From: Actinomadura sp. KC06
GTDB lineage: Bacteria; Actinomycetota; Actinomycetes; Streptosporangiales; Streptosporangiaceae
Assembly (NCBI RefSeq): GCF_004348735.1
Contig: NZ_SMKT01000015.1
Span: 1-64,000 of the forward strand
Direction: 5' to 3'
DNA length: 64,000 nucleotides
Part shown: piece by piece, positions 37,870 through 47,697 of the stretch
How positions within the stretch are numbered: position 1 is the first letter of the stretch
Layout of the letters: every line of letters starts with the position of its first letter
Translations under genes and position numbers: made by a program
Notes under the pieces: generated by a model
What the model saw: the letters and a program-made list of their open reading frames with translations, nothing else
The model's database searches: none
Told to the model about the DNA's origin: nothing

Positions 37870-39015
37870 GCCGATCATCGCGATCAGCTCGCGCTGGATC
37901 TCGTTGACGCCGCCGCCGAACGTCAGCACAAGCGCGCCCTTGGCGAGCCGGTCGGTCGCCTCGACGAACGCCGCGGTCTCCGGGTCGCCCGGGTCGCCGT
38001 ACCGGGCGAGGACGTCGCCGACGATCCGGCCGACCTCCTGCACCCGCTCCGAGGCGTAGATCTTGGTGGCGGACGCGTCCGGGGCGCCGAGCCAGCCGAG
38101 GTCCTGGTTCGCGGCGACCTGCCAGTTGAGCAGCTCGTTGACGCGCAGGTAGGCGTACACCCTCGCGACCGCGCGGCGGACGGCGGGCGTCTCGATCAGC
38201 GGCCGCCCGTCCGGCCCGGCGGTGGTGCGGGCCCAGCGCTCGAACCGGACGTGGACGTGCCCGATGTTCCCGGCCGGGCCGAGCGTGACCCGCTCGTGGT
38301 TGAGCTGGTTGACGATGAGGTCCCAGCCCTTGTTCTCCTCGCCGATCAGCATGTCCGCCGGGACGCGGACGTCCTGGAAGTACGTCGAGTTGGTGTGGTG
38401 GCGGCCGTCCATCGTGATGATCGGCGTCCAGGAGAAGCCGGGATCCTTGCAGTCGACGATGAACATCGAGATGCCCTTGTGCTTCTTCGCGTCCGGGTCG
38501 GTGCGGGCCGCGAGCCACACGTAGTCGGCGGTGTGCGCGGCCGACGTGAAGATCTTCTGGCCGTTGACGACGTAGTGGTCGCCGTCCCGGACGGCGGTGG
38601 TGCGCAGCGCGGCGAGGTCGGTGCCCGCGCCGGGCTCGCTGTAGCCGACCGCGAAGTGGCACTCCCCGGCGAGGATGCGCGGGATGAAGAACTCCTTCTG
38701 CGCGTCCGTCCCGTACTGCAGGATCGTCGGCGCGACGGAGTTCAGCGTGATGAGCGGGTAGGTGACCTCCGCGCGGGCGATCTCGTTGGCGAAGATCGTC
38801 TGCTCGACCGGGCCGTAGCCGCGGCCGCCGTACGCCTTCGGCAGCGCGACGCCGAGCATCCCGTCGCGGCCGAGGCGGCGGCAGTGCTCCAGGAAGGCGG
38901 GGCCGAACGGGTCGTCCAGGATGGCGGCGCGCTGGTCCTCGTCGAGGCAGTTCTCGAAGTACTCGCGCAGTTCGGCGCGGAGCTTCTTCTGCTCGTCGGT
39001 CAGGTCGATGAACAT
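37843..39015 (-). CDS. acyl-CoA dehydrogenase, FadE26/ChsE-like subunit
   Basis: A 390-residue flavoprotein dehydrogenase. Typical segments include TINSVAPTILQYGTD-like LNSVAPTILQYGTD, AVGYSEPGAGTDLAALRT, YVVNGQKIFTS, LIVNQLNHERV and a C-terminal [24 protein letters not shown]. From memory these closely follow Mycobacterium FadE26, one subunit of a heterotetrameric sterol side-chain dehydrogenase. The next gene upstream encodes a second, shorter dehydrogenase as expected for the other subunit, with a one-base overlap (TGATG). The substrate is probably a steroid-CoA or other branched acyl-CoA. Confidence 0.88.
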   Translation of the reverse strand: MFIDLTDEQKKLRAELREYFENCLDEDQRAAILDDPFGPAFLEHCRRLGRDGMLGVALPKAYGGRGYGPVEQTIFANEIARAEVTYPLITLNSVAPTILQYGTDAQKEFFIPRILAGECHFAVGYSEPGAGTDLAALRTTAVRDGDHYVVNGQKIFTSAAHTADYVWLAARTDPDAKKHKGISMFIVDCKDPGFSWTPIITMDGRHHTNSTYFQDVRVPADMLIGEENKGWDLIVNQLNHERVTLGPAGNIGHVHVRFERWARTTAGPDGRPLIETPAVRRAVARVYAYLRVNELLNWQVAANQDLGWLGAPDASATKIYASERVQEVGRIVGDVLARYGDPGDPETAAFVEATDRLAKGALVLTFGGGVNEIQRELIAMIGLGLPRAPR

Positions 39016-40139
39016 CACGCCTCCTGTGGGAGCGGCTCGCCCCGGGCGAGAAGCTCGCCTAGCGCGTCGAGGCTGTCGTCGGCGCCGCCGAGCAGGTGCG
39101 CGTACTGCCTGCCCCAGGCGAAGTAGCGGTGCAGCGGATACGTGACGTCCAGGCCGATGCCGCCGTGCAGGTGCTGGCAGGTGTAGAGCGCCTCCACGAC
39201 GGGGCCGCAGGCGTTGTAGGAGGCGACGGCGAGGACCTCGTCGGTGTCGGCGGCGCCTTCCGCGAGACGCCACGCGCCCGCCCAGACGGCCACGTCCAGT
39301 GCGCGCTTGGCGATGTAGACGTCGCCGATCTGCATGGTGACCGCCTGGAACTGCGCGAGGACGCGGTCGAACTGCTCGCGCGTCTTGACGTACTCCTTGG
39401 TCAGCTCCAGCGCGCCTTCGATGACGCCGGACGCGACGGCCACCGCTCCGGCGACGGCCGTGCGGCGCAGGGTGTCCCAGGCGGCGCCGTCGGCGGTTCC
39501 GCCGAGCAGGGCGTCCGAGCCGACCCGGACGCCGTCGAGCGCGACGCGTGACAGCGGCTCGGTGGTCGCCGAAGGCTGCCGCGTGATCGTCACGGCGGCC
39601 GGCTCCACGAGGAAGACGCCGATGCCGTCACCCTCGACACGGGCGGGGATAAGGATGCGTGATGCCTCGCGCGCGTACGGCACGAACGTTTTCACACCGT
39701 CGAGGACGAATCCGTCGCCATCCCGCCGCGCCGTCGCCGTGACCTCACCGGGCGGGCCGGTCTCGCGGTACGCGCCCGTCAGGACGGTCTCTCCTTCGGC
39801 CAGCGGCCCGAGCAGGGCGCGTTGTGCGGCGGTGCCGTACCGTCCGATCGGGACGGCCGCCAGCGCGAGCGACGCGTACACCGGGACGGGAGCCGTCCTG
39901 GCGCCGACCTCCCGCAGGAGGACGGCGAGCCCGACCGGCCCGAGTCCTGCGCCGCCGGCCTCCTCCGGCAGGACGGCCCCGAGCAGCCCGGCCCGGGCGA
40001 GGGCGGTCCAGGTCGCGGCGTCGTACGGGGCGCCGTCCCGCTCGGACGCCTCCAGCCGCTCGCGCGCCGCCTCGCGGCCGAGCACGCCCGCCGCGAGCCC
40101 CTGGAGCTCCCGCCGGGTCTCATCGAGGTTGAAGTCCAC
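39015..40139 (-). CDS. acyl-CoA dehydrogenase, FadE27-like partner subunit
   Basis: A 374-residue acyl-CoA dehydrogenase-family protein, more divergent than its partner. It retains LPEEAGGAGLGPVGLAVLLREVG, DGFVLDGVKTFVPYA and EALYTCQHLHGGIGLDVTYPLHRYF (the flavin-proximal region). Paired divergent subunits encoded together form the alpha2beta2 enzymes of sterol side-chain oxidation. The GTG at 40139 is chosen for AAGGGAG seven bases upstream. A KstR-like site lies 31-44 bases upstream, and a KstR-like regulator gene is divergent. Confidence 0.87.
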   Translation of the reverse strand: MDFNLDETRRELQGLAAGVLGREAARERLEASERDGAPYDAATWTALARAGLLGAVLPEEAGGAGLGPVGLAVLLREVGARTAPVPVYASLALAAVPIGRYGTAAQRALLGPLAEGETVLTGAYRETGPPGEVTATARRDGDGFVLDGVKTFVPYAREASRILIPARVEGDGIGVFLVEPAAVTITRQPSATTEPLSRVALDGVRVGSDALLGGTADGAAWDTLRRTAVAGAVAVASGVIEGALELTKEYVKTREQFDRVLAQFQAVTMQIGDVYIAKRALDVAVWAGAWRLAEGAADTDEVLAVASYNACGPVVEALYTCQHLHGGIGLDVTYPLHRYFAWGRQYAHLLGGADDSLDALGELLARGEPLPQEA

Positions 40140-40169
40140 CCATCCGCTCCCTTCCGGACAACGCGAAAG

Positions 40170-40183
40170 TAGAACAGATTCTA
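40170..40183. promoter_or_regulatory. KstR-type operator before the acyl-CoA dehydrogenase pair
   Basis: TAGAACAGATTCTA has TAGAA/TTCTA inverted arms. It matches the mycobacterial KstR motif TnnAACnnGTTnnA except for A in place of the G at position 9. It lies just upstream of the dehydrogenase start codon. Confidence 0.6.
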
Positions 40184-40233
40184 GTCTGTGTCCAGGGGCG
40201 GTATCTGGCCACACAACCGTGGTCGGCCGATTT

Positions 40234-40247
40234 GATAACACGTTCTT
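40234..40247. promoter_or_regulatory. second KstR-type core before the TetR gene
   Basis: GATAACACGTTCTTG contains the full AACnnGTT core (AACACGTT, 40237-40244). The outer T and A of the motif are missing. It lies 65-78 bases upstream of the KstR-like gene and could mediate autoregulation. Confidence 0.45.
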
Positions 40248-40311
40248 GTGCGGGCTGTATCCTTGGGGGGACGCGCCGGGTGACCGACCGACCGCAGAGA
40301 AGGGATCGACC

Positions 40312-41001
40312 GTGACCGCAGAGCCGACAGTGACCGGGGACGAGACCCGGGGGCAGGCGGCCGGCCCCGCACGGCAGACGGGCGTGCGCTCCCGGAGCCA
40401 GCACCAGCGGCGCAAGCGTATCGTCCAGGCGGCCGCGGCGCTCGCGTCCCGCGGCGGTATCGAGGCCATGCAGATGCGCACCGTCTCCGAGCGGGCCGGG
40501 GTCGCGCTCGGCACCCTCTACCGCTACTTCCCGTCCAAGATGGACCTGGTCGTCGCCGTCGTCAGCGAGGAGCTCGACCTCCTCGAAGGCAGCATCGAGC
40601 GGCGCCCGCCGCGCGCCGGCGACCCGCCGCAGCGCGCGGTCGAGGTGCTGATGCGCGCCACCCGCGGGCTGATGCGCGAGCCCGAGCTGGCGGAGGCGCT
40701 GATCCGCTCGCTGCTGCTGTCGGACGTCAAGACCGACTTCGGCGAGCGGATGACCGGGCTGCTCCTGCGCGCCGCGTCCGGCACCCCGGAGACCGCGCCC
40801 AGCTCCCAGGAGACCGCGTCCGGCTCCGCGGAGACCGCGCCCGGCGACATCCCGGCCGACGACCCGCGCCGCCTCGTCGCGCGCGCCCTCGCCGGCATCT
40901 GGACGATGGAGATGATCGAGATGCTGCGCGGCAACGCCACCGCCGAGGAGATCCAGGCCCGGCTGGAGATCTCCGCCGCGCGCCTGCTCATCGACGCCTG
41001 A
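40312..41001 (+). CDS. KstR-like TetR-family regulator
   Basis: A 229-residue TetR protein. After a 28-residue polar N-terminal extension comes QHQRRKRIVQAAAALASRGGIEAMQMRTVSERAGVALGTLYRYFPSK-type HTH (about residues 30-75), strongly resembling mycobacterial KstR, the repressor of cholesterol catabolism that responds to steroid-CoA. The C-terminal RRLVARALAGIW...LEISAARLLI also fits. A Ser/Thr/Glu-rich insert (SGTPETAPSSQETASGSAET region, about 160-185) is unlike KstR. GTG 40312 has AAGGGA six bases upstream. It is divergent from the FadE pair. Confidence 0.87.
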   Translation: MTAEPTVTGDETRGQAAGPARQTGVRSRSQHQRRKRIVQAAAALASRGGIEAMQMRTVSERAGVALGTLYRYFPSKMDLVVAVVSEELDLLEGSIERRPPRAGDPPQRAVEVLMRATRGLMREPELAEALIRSLLLSDVKTDFGERMTGLLLRAASGTPETAPSSQETASGSAETAPGDIPADDPRRLVARALAGIWTMEMIEMLRGNATAEEIQARLEISAARLLIDA

Positions 41002-41013
41002 AAAACGCCCGGT

Positions 41014-41034
41014 GACGGACGGCCACCGTCCGTC
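41014..41034 (+). terminator. terminator after the KstR-like gene
   Basis: GACGGACGG and CCGTCCGTC form a perfect nine-base stem with a three-base loop (CCA), 12 bases after the stop. Confidence 0.7.
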
Positions 41035-41174
41035 CCGGCGCCTTCGACTCGTATCGAATCAACATTGAAATACCACTTGGAAGCGATTTATTGCTGCGGG
41101 TTATACGCCGCCTTACAGTCCCGGCATTGGGCGCCCACCTCTCCCAACCCCCACCCCCACACAGGAGAGTTCAC

Positions 41175-42614
41175 ATGGCCCGCAAACACCTGCTGCTGGG
41201 CATCACGGTCGGGACCTGCCTGGCCGCAGCGCTGGCGACCCCGGCGCTCGCGGACACGGCATCCCCGGCCACGCAAGCACAGGCCGCGGCAAAGACGCCG
41301 CGTCCCATCGGTCCCGTAGGAAAGACCGCCGCCATTCAGAAGAACCTCCGGATGTCCCTCGGATCCGAGTTCGGAGGCGCCTGGGTGAAGAACGGCTCCC
41401 AGGTCGTCGTCGCCACCACGGACGCCTCGACCGCCGCCGCGATCACGGCGGCCGGCGCCAAGCCGAAGGTGGTGAAGTACAGCGAACGGCAGCTCGGCGG
41501 CGAGCTGGCGAAGCTGAACAAGCACTCCAGGTCGGCGGCGAAGTCCGTGACCTCGTGGTACGTCGACGCCGAGAGCAACACCGTCGTCGTCAACGCGTCC
41601 AGCACGGCCGCCGCGAAGCGCTTCGTGAAGGCCAGCGGCGTGAACGCGTCGGCCGTCCGCATCGTCCGCTCGACGGAGAAGCCCCGCCTCGTCTACGACA
41701 TCATCGGCGGCGAGCGGTACTGGACGACCCAGTACGGCTGCTCCGTCGCGTTCGCCGTCACGGGCGGGTACATGACCGCCGGGCACTGCGGCGACACCGG
41801 AGAGGCGACGCAGGGCGCCAACCGGGTCGCGCAGGGCACGTTCGGCGGCTCCTCGTTCCCCGGCAACGACTACGCGTGGGTCGACACCAACAGCCAGTGG
41901 ACGCCCACCCCCAAGGTCAACAAGTACGACGGGAGCTACGAGACGATCCTCGGCGCGACCGAGGCCCCCGTCGGCACCCAGGTGTGCCGGTCGGGCGGCA
42001 CGACCAACACGCGGATCTGGTGCGGCCCCATCCAGCAGCGGAACGCGACCGTCAACTACCCCGAGGGCACCGTCACCGGCCTGATCCGCGCCAACGTCTG
42101 CGCCGACCCCGGCGACTCCGGCGGCGCGCTGTTCACCCAGACGGGCGGGCAGGCGCAGGGCATCACGTCCGGGACGTCCGGGAGCTGCAACAACGGCCAG
42201 GACAGCAGCGACCAGACCTGGTTCAACCCGGTCGGCGAGGTCCTGCAGATCCTCGCGCAGGACGGCCGTGAGCTCATCACCGAGGACGGCGGCCCCGGCC
42301 CCGGCACCTGCGACGGCCACGAGACCCGCGTGACGGACTCGCTGACGTCCGGCGCCAGCGACTACCAGCCGAGCGGCAACTACACGACGACGACGTCCGG
42401 CGCGCACACCGCGTGCCTCGACGGCCCCGACGGCGTCGACTTCGACGTCTACCTGCAGAAGCTGAACGGGACCACCTGGCAGACCGTCGCGCACTCGATC
42501 AGCCCGACGCCCGACGAGAGCATCAACTACAACGGCGCCGCGGGCACCTACCGGTACCGCGTCCACGCCTACAGCGGAAACGGCGAGTACACGTTCGCCT
42601 TCAGCAAGCCGTAA
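41175..42614 (+). CDS. secreted S1-family (streptogrisin/alpha-lytic type) serine protease with C-terminal extension
   Basis: A 479-residue exported preproenzyme. Residues 1-26 are the signal peptide (ending PALADT). A propeptide of about 150 residues follows, with alpha-lytic-type prodomain pattern (VVATTDASTAAAITAAGAKPKVV). The S1 domain starts near IIGGERYWTTQYGCSVAF. The triad is His in TAGHCG, Asp in GNDYAWVD and Ser in GDSGGALF, with cysteines placed for disulfides. The last 110 residues are an extra domain (CDGHETRVTDSLTSGASDYQPSG) resembling pre-peptidase C-terminal domains. AGGAGAG precedes the ATG. It probably digests extracellular protein. Confidence 0.93.
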   Translation: MARKHLLLGITVGTCLAAALATPALADTASPATQAQAAAKTPRPIGPVGKTAAIQKNLRMSLGSEFGGAWVKNGSQVVVATTDASTAAAITAAGAKPKVVKYSERQLGGELAKLNKHSRSAAKSVTSWYVDAESNTVVVNASSTAAAKRFVKASGVNASAVRIVRSTEKPRLVYDIIGGERYWTTQYGCSVAFAVTGGYMTAGHCGDTGEATQGANRVAQGTFGGSSFPGNDYAWVDTNSQWTPTPKVNKYDGSYETILGATEAPVGTQVCRSGGTTNTRIWCGPIQQRNATVNYPEGTVTGLIRANVCADPGDSGGALFTQTGGQAQGITSGTSGSCNNGQDSSDQTWFNPVGEVLQILAQDGRELITEDGGPGPGTCDGHETRVTDSLTSGASDYQPSGNYTTTTSGAHTACLDGPDGVDFDVYLQKLNGTTWQTVAHSISPTPDESINYNGAAGTYRYRVHAYSGNGEYTFAFSKP

Positions 42615-42641
42615 TACGCAGTAGCAGGGCACGAGAAACTT

Positions 42642-42675
42642 CCCCGGCCGCCTCTCCCCTTTTGGGCGGCCGGGG
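42642..42675 (+). terminator. terminator after the S1 protease gene
   Basis: CCCCGGCCGCC (42642-42652) and its complement (42665-42675) form a perfect 11-base stem with a 12-base loop containing a CCCCTTTT run, 27 bases after the stop. Confidence 0.75.
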
Positions 42676-42791
42676 ATGCTTTTCAAGTGCCGTCCACCCC
42701 TTCCCCAGTAGCCTGGGCGTCGAAATGCGCCCGGCCCGAGCCGGCCGGCGCCGGGACGAACCGGCCGGATCCAGGATGAGAAGGTGTGCCA

Positions 42792-43025
42792 GTGACCGAG
42801 CAGGAACCGATCCTCAGCGACGGGGTCATCATCGAGTTCGTCGATGGCAAGGACGTCCCCGTCCAGCACAAGGACTTCGGTGAGCGGGCCGTCGTCATGC
42901 GCGACGCGAAGAACCCGGAGGGCCCGATCCTCTACTTCACCGAGGCCGAGTGGGACGCCTTCATCGCGGGCGTCAAGGACGGCGAGTTCGACGACCTCCT
43001 GGAAGACCCCACCGAGGCTTCCTGA
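42792..43025 (+). CDS. DUF397-family small protein
   Basis: A 77-residue acidic protein. The VVMRDAKNPEGPILYFTEAEWDAFIAGVKDGEFD segment is the DUF397 signature. Members usually sit next to an XRE-type HTH gene and act as its partner in developmental regulation, but no such regulator is adjacent here. The start at 42792 (GTG) has GAGAAGG seven bases upstream; the in-frame GTG at 42786 would be too close. A long palindrome follows. Confidence 0.85.
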   Translation: MTEQEPILSDGVIIEFVDGKDVPVQHKDFGERAVVMRDAKNPEGPILYFTEAEWDAFIAGVKDGEFDDLLEDPTEAS

Positions 43026-43030
43026 CCAGG

Positions 43031-43072
43031 ATGAGCATGCCCCCGGCGACGCGTCGCCGGGGGCATGCTCAT
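43031..43072. terminator. 42-base perfect palindrome, bidirectional terminator
   Basis: Bases 43031-43051 (starting ATGAGCATGCCCCCGG) are exactly complementary to 43052-43072, with CGCG at the centre. It starts five bases after the DUF397 stop and ends 11 bases before the convergent allantoicase stop. It should terminate transcription on both strands. Confidence 0.85.
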
Positions 43073-43083
43073 GCGCGGGATGC

Positions 43084-44091
43084 CTAGGGACGGGTGAGCG
43101 CGTCCCAGCGGGAGCTGAGGTCCTGCTCGGCGTCCGGGGCGAGGTCTCCGAGGAGGCGGAGCCGGGCGATGCCGCCGTCCGGGAAGATGTCGAGCCGGAC
43201 GCTGGTGACCTCGGGCGAGGAGAGCCGGAAGCGGTGCCGGGTGTCGGGCTGAAGGCGGGTCCGCGGAAGGAGCGTCCAGGACGGGGCCGGAGTGCGCCGG
43301 TCGTCGAAGCCGGTCAGCGCGAACTCCGCCGGGGCGTTGAACTTCAGGTTCGTGGTGTCGATCTCGGCCAGCCTGATGACGCCCGGGGCGGCGAGCCGGA
43401 TCAGGGCCCAGTCGTGGCCGCTGTTGCGCCGCCTGGCCGTCTCCCAACCCTCGGCCTGATTGCGGGCCAGTCCGGGATGCAGCATGTTGTCCGGAGACGA
43501 GTAGAACATGTCGGAGCATTCGACCACGCGGGCGCCGTTCTCCAGGGCGGCCAGGTCGACGGTCAGCCCGGTCAGGTACTCGGGGTCCGGGACGACGTGG
43601 CCGTGGACGCGGAGCCGCGCGATGCCGCCGTCCGGGAACATCGCGAGCCGGACATGGGTGAACACGCGTCCGGTCTCGGCGGCGGCGAACTCGTGGACGG
43701 TGTCGCCTTCCAACGGGCTCTTGGGGACGATCTCGACCCAGTCGGCGTCCAGCAGTTCGGCGGGCGACGGATGGCCGTCCGCGAAGCACGCCTCGACGGA
43801 CGCGTGCGGCGGGAAGTTGCCCTTGAACCAGGCGGTGTCGATGACGACGCCGATGATCCTGCCCGGGAGGCCGAGGCGGATCAGCGCCCGGTCGTGGCCG
43901 CCGTCACGCCGCCGGGCGGTCTCCCAGCCGTCGTACTCCTGCCCTTTCGGGCCGAACGTCTCCGGGCGGAAGGCGGGCGCCCACGGGTTGAGGAGGTTCT
44001 CCTTCGCCGCGAACGACTCGTCGCTCGCGGCCATCACCGAGCCCCCGAGGGTGCGGACGGCCAGGTCGGGCAGCGAGCTGAAACCGGTCAT
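43084..44091 (-). CDS. alc: allantoicase
   Basis: A 335-residue enzyme hydrolysing allantoate to ureidoglycolate and urea. It has the duplicated allantoicase domain. Each half carries [16 protein letters not shown] and [22 protein letters not shown] blocks (about residues 55-160 and 220-325). The length is standard. The ATG at 44091 overlaps the allantoinase stop (ATGA). It is the last gene of the purine operon, so the pathway here ends at ureidoglycolate. No ureidoglycolate lyase is seen in the window. Confidence 0.95.
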   Translation of the reverse strand: MTGFSSLPDLAVRTLGGSVMAASDESFAAKENLLNPWAPAFRPETFGPKGQEYDGWETARRRDGGHDRALIRLGLPGRIIGVVIDTAWFKGNFPPHASVEACFADGHPSPAELLDADWVEIVPKSPLEGDTVHEFAAAETGRVFTHVRLAMFPDGGIARLRVHGHVVPDPEYLTGLTVDLAALENGARVVECSDMFYSSPDNMLHPGLARNQAEGWETARRRNSGHDWALIRLAAPGVIRLAEIDTTNLKFNAPAEFALTGFDDRRTPAPSWTLLPRTRLQPDTRHRFRLSSPEVTSVRLDIFPDGGIARLRLLGDLAPDAEQDLSSRWDALTRP

Positions 44092-45386
44092 GGCGCTTCC
44101 GCTGCTTCCGGCCGACTGAGCAGGCGTCCGAGCGGCGCGTCCGACACCGGAACGCCGCGGAGCCATGTGGACTGGACGACCCCGGTCAGCGTCCGGCCCT
44201 CGTAGGGGGTGACGGGATGGCGGTGGCGGAGGGCGGCGGGATCGACGGTGAAGGTCTCGTCCGCGGCGAACGCGACGAGGTCGGCGTCGTTCCCCACGAC
44301 GATCCCGCCCTTGCCGGGGACGCCCGCGAGCGCCGCCGGGCCTTCGGACATCCAGCGGACGACGTCGTGCAGGGTGTGGCCGCGTGCGCGCGCCGCCGTC
44401 CAGACGGCGGGCAGCCCCAGCTGGAGGGACGAGATCCCGCCCCACGCCGTGGCGAAATCGCCGCGCTTCAACTCCGGCGTGCAGGGTGAATGGTCGGTGA
44501 CGACGCAGGAGACGACGCCCGAGGCCAGGCCCTGCCAGAGCAGTTCGCGGTTGGCGGCGTCGCGGATGGGCGGGCAGCATTTGTGCGCCGGGCCGCGGGC
44601 GTCGTCCGCGCAGAAGGTGAGGTAGTGCGGGCAGGTCTCGGCGGTGACGGGCAGCCCGTCCGCCTGGGCCTTCGCGAGGACGTCCAGGCAGTCGGCGGCG
44701 GACAGGTGCAGGATGTGGGCGCGGACGCCCGTCTCCTCCGCCAGCCGTACGACCTGCTCCACCGCGAGCCGCTCGGCGGACGCCGGACGGGACGCCAGGA
44801 ACTCCGCGTACCCGCCGCCCGACGGCGACGTCAGCGACGCCGGATCCTCCGCGTGGACGATGACGAGCCCGCCGAACGAGGCGATCTCCCGGAACGCAGC
44901 CCGCATCTCCTCGAACGCGAGCGGCGGGAACTCCGGGACGCCGGAGTCGGACGTGAAGCACTTGAAACCGAACACGCCGAGGTCGTGCAGCGGGCGCAGC
45001 GCGGCGAGGTTGCCGGGGACCGCGCCGCCCCAGAACCCGACGTCGACCGCGCACGCGCCCTCCGCCGCCTCGCGTTTCGCCGCCAGCGCCGCCGGGTCGA
45101 CGGTCGGCGGGAGCGCGTTGAGCGGCATGTCGACCAGCGCGGTGACGCCGCCGGACGCGGCGGCGCGGGTCGCGGTCGCGAAGCCCTCCCATTCGGTGCG
45201 GCCCGGCTCGTTGACGTGCACGTGCGTGTCGACCAGGCCGGGCAGCAGCGCGACGTCCCCCAGATCGATCCCGGTGCCGGTGTAGGGACCGATCGCGGAG
45301 ATGCGGCCGTCGCGGACGGACACGGCGGCGGGACGCTCACCGTCCGGCAGGACGGCCCGGCGCGACCTGATCACGAGATCGTCCAC
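44088..45386 (-). CDS. allB: allantoinase
   Basis: A 432-residue cyclic amidohydrolase opening allantoin to allantoate. Metal and active-site motifs are [29 protein letters not shown] (the Lys that is carboxylated), VHAED, and [12 protein letters not shown]. The GTG at 45386 is preceded by AGGGGGA, one base after the dehydrogenase stop. This position in a uricase operon supports allantoinase over dihydropyrimidinase. Confidence 0.95.
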   Translation of the reverse strand: MDDLVIRSRRAVLPDGERPAAVSVRDGRISAIGPYTGTGIDLGDVALLPGLVDTHVHVNEPGRTEWEGFATATRAAASGGVTALVDMPLNALPPTVDPAALAAKREAAEGACAVDVGFWGGAVPGNLAALRPLHDLGVFGFKCFTSDSGVPEFPPLAFEEMRAAFREIASFGGLVIVHAEDPASLTSPSGGGYAEFLASRPASAERLAVEQVVRLAEETGVRAHILHLSAADCLDVLAKAQADGLPVTAETCPHYLTFCADDARGPAHKCCPPIRDAANRELLWQGLASGVVSCVVTDHSPCTPELKRGDFATAWGGISSLQLGLPAVWTAARARGHTLHDVVRWMSEGPAALAGVPGKGGIVVGNDADLVAFAADETFTVDPAALRHRHPVTPYEGRTLTGVVQSTWLRGVPVSDAPLGRLLSRPEAAEAP

Positions 45387-45387
45387 G

Positions 45388-47697
45388 TCAGTCCCCCTGG
45401 ACGATGTGCTCCGGCCGGACGGGCACGCGGGCCAGCGCCCGGCCCGTCGCGGCGCGGATCGCGGCGACGATCGCGGGCGTGGACGACAGCGTCGGCGGCT
45501 CGCCCGCCCCGCGCAGCCCGTAGGGCGCCTCCGGATCGGGGTTCTCCAGGATGTCGAGCCGCATCGGCGGCATGTCGAGGATCGTGGGGATCAGGTAGTC
45601 GGTGAAGGACGGGTTCCGGACGACGCCGTCCGACACGACGATCTCCTCCATCACCGCGAGCCCGAGGCCCTGCGCGGACCCGCCGTGGATCTGCCCTTCG
45701 ACGCCCGTCCGGTTGATGATCTTGCCGACGTCCTGGACGGCGGCCAGCTCGATCACCTTGACGAGCCCGAGGTCGGCGTCCACGTCCACGACGGCGCGGT
45801 GGACGCACAGGGCGAGCTGCGTGTGGCTGCGCCCCTGCCCGGTGACCGGGTCCATCGCGGTGGTGGGACGGTGGTGGTACTCGCGGGTCTCCTCGATCAC
45901 GGCGTCGCCGAGGACGTCCTCGACCGTGCCGAGCACGCCGTCCGCCCGCGAGACGATCTTCCCGCCGACGACCGCGAGGTCGGCGCGGCCGAGGCGGCGG
46001 GCGGCGAGCGCGAGGAGCCCGGCGCGGACCGCCTCGCAGGCCGCCTTCACAGCGCCGCCCGACATGTACGACTGGCGGGACGCGCTGGACGAGCCCGCGT
46101 CGCCCACCCGGTTGTCGGCGGGCGCGATCGTGACCCGCTGGACGCCCAGCTCCGTCCGCGCGATCTGCGCCTGGATCGTGACGAGGCCCTGCCCGACCTC
46201 CGCCGCAGCCGTGTGCACGAGCGCGGTCGCCTCGCCGCCGATGACCTCCAGCCGGACGCGGGCCGTGGAGTAGTCGTCGAAGCCCTCCGAGAAGCAGATG
46301 TTCTTGATGCCGACGCCGTATCCGACGCCCCGCACGACGCCCTCGCCGTGCGTCGTCTGCGACACCCCGCCCGGCAGGTTCCGCAGGTCGGACGGGTCGA
46401 GCGGTGGCGGCAGCGGCATCGCCTCCAGCCGGGTCAGCATGTCCGCGAGCGGCGCCGGGGACTCGATGACCTGCCCGGTCGCGAGCTTCGAGCCGCGCGA
46501 GACGGCGTTGCGGCGGCGGATCTCGACCGGGCCCAGCCCGCAGGCCGCGCCGAGCCTGTCCATCATCGACTCGTAGGCGAAGCACGCCTGGACCGCCCCG
46601 AACCCCCGCATCGCGCCGCACGGCGGGTTGTTGGTGTAGACGCCGTACGCGTCGATCCTGATGTTGGGGATCTCGTACGGGCCGACGCCGAGGGACGCCG
46701 CGTTCCCGACGACGTTCTTCGTGGACGAGGTGTACGCGCCGCCGTCCAGGACGATCTCGACGTCGGCGTAGAGGAGGCGTCCGTCCGCCGTGGCGCCGTA
46801 CTCGTACCGCATCAGCGCGGGATGCCGGTGGACGTGCCCGAAGAACGACTCGTACCGGTTGTAGGACATCTTCACCGGCTTGCCGGTGTGCAGCGCCAGC
46901 ATCGCGGCGTGGATCTGCATCGACAGGTCTTCGCGTCCGCCGAACGCGCCGCCCACCCCGGCGAGCGTCATGTGGACCTGCTCCTCGGCGAGGCCGAGGC
47001 ACGGCGCGATCTGCTTGACGTCGTTGTGGATCCACTGCGTCGACACGTACAGGTCGACGCCGCCGTCGTCGGACGGTATCGCCAGCCCGGACTCCGGCCC
47101 GAGGAACGCCTGGTCCTGGATGCCGACCTCGTACTCGCCCGCGACGACGACCTCGGCTCCGGCCTTCGCCGCGTCCACGTCTCCGACGCGGACGGGCTGG
47201 TGCCGGGTGATGCCGCCGAGGTCCTGGACCTTCAGGCCCTCCGGGTCGGCGATCACGGCGCGCGGGTCGGTGATCGGCTCCAGTACCTCGTACCCGACGA
47301 CGATCTTCTCCATCGCGCGGCGGGCCGTCTCGGGGTGGTCGGCGGCCACCAGCGCGACCGGCTCGCCCTGGTGCCTGACCTGGTCGATCGCCAGGACGGG
47401 CTGGTCCTCGACGTGGTCGATGCCGAACATCTTCCGGCCCGGGACGTCCTCGTGGGTGAGGACGGCGCGGACGCCGGGCAGCGCGAGCGCCGGGCCGATG
47501 TCGATCGACCTGATCAGCGCCCGGGGGTGCGGGCTGCGGAGCGTCGCGCCCCACAGCATCCCGTCCATCCACAGGTCGGACGCGTACGCGAACTCGCCGG
47601 CGACCTTGAGGGTCCCGTCCGGGCGGAGCGGGCTCTCCCCCACGCCGCCCAATCCGGGAGCCGCCACATGCCCCGGGCTCTTCACTGGGGACGCCAT
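45388..47697 (-). CDS. xanthine dehydrogenase, molybdopterin-binding subunit
   Basis: A 769-residue large subunit of the xanthine oxidase family. Recognisable parts are [19 protein letters not shown] at the N-terminus, [20 protein letters not shown] (molybdopterin contact), [20 protein letters not shown] (active-site region), and a late [22 protein letters not shown]. It oxidises purines at the Mo site and passes electrons to the Fe-S and FAD subunits encoded nearby. The 8-oxoguanine deaminase gene is inserted between this and the Fe-S subunit gene. It overlaps that gene by one base (TGATG). Confidence 0.94.
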   Translation of the reverse strand: MASPVKSPGHVAAPGLGGVGESPLRPDGTLKVAGEFAYASDLWMDGMLWGATLRSPHPRALIRSIDIGPALALPGVRAVLTHEDVPGRKMFGIDHVEDQPVLAIDQVRHQGEPVALVAADHPETARRAMEKIVVGYEVLEPITDPRAVIADPEGLKVQDLGGITRHQPVRVGDVDAAKAGAEVVVAGEYEVGIQDQAFLGPESGLAIPSDDGGVDLYVSTQWIHNDVKQIAPCLGLAEEQVHMTLAGVGGAFGGREDLSMQIHAAMLALHTGKPVKMSYNRYESFFGHVHRHPALMRYEYGATADGRLLYADVEIVLDGGAYTSSTKNVVGNAASLGVGPYEIPNIRIDAYGVYTNNPPCGAMRGFGAVQACFAYESMMDRLGAACGLGPVEIRRRNAVSRGSKLATGQVIESPAPLADMLTRLEAMPLPPPLDPSDLRNLPGGVSQTTHGEGVVRGVGYGVGIKNICFSEGFDDYSTARVRLEVIGGEATALVHTAAAEVGQGLVTIQAQIARTELGVQRVTIAPADNRVGDAGSSSASRQSYMSGGAVKAACEAVRAGLLALAARRLGRADLAVVGGKIVSRADGVLGTVEDVLGDAVIEETREYHHRPTTAMDPVTGQGRSHTQLALCVHRAVVDVDADLGLVKVIELAAVQDVGKIINRTGVEGQIHGGSAQGLGLAVMEEIVVSDGVVRNPSFTDYLIPTILDMPPMRLDILENPDPEAPYGLRGAGEPPTLSSTPAIVAAIRAATGRALARVPVRPEHIVQGD

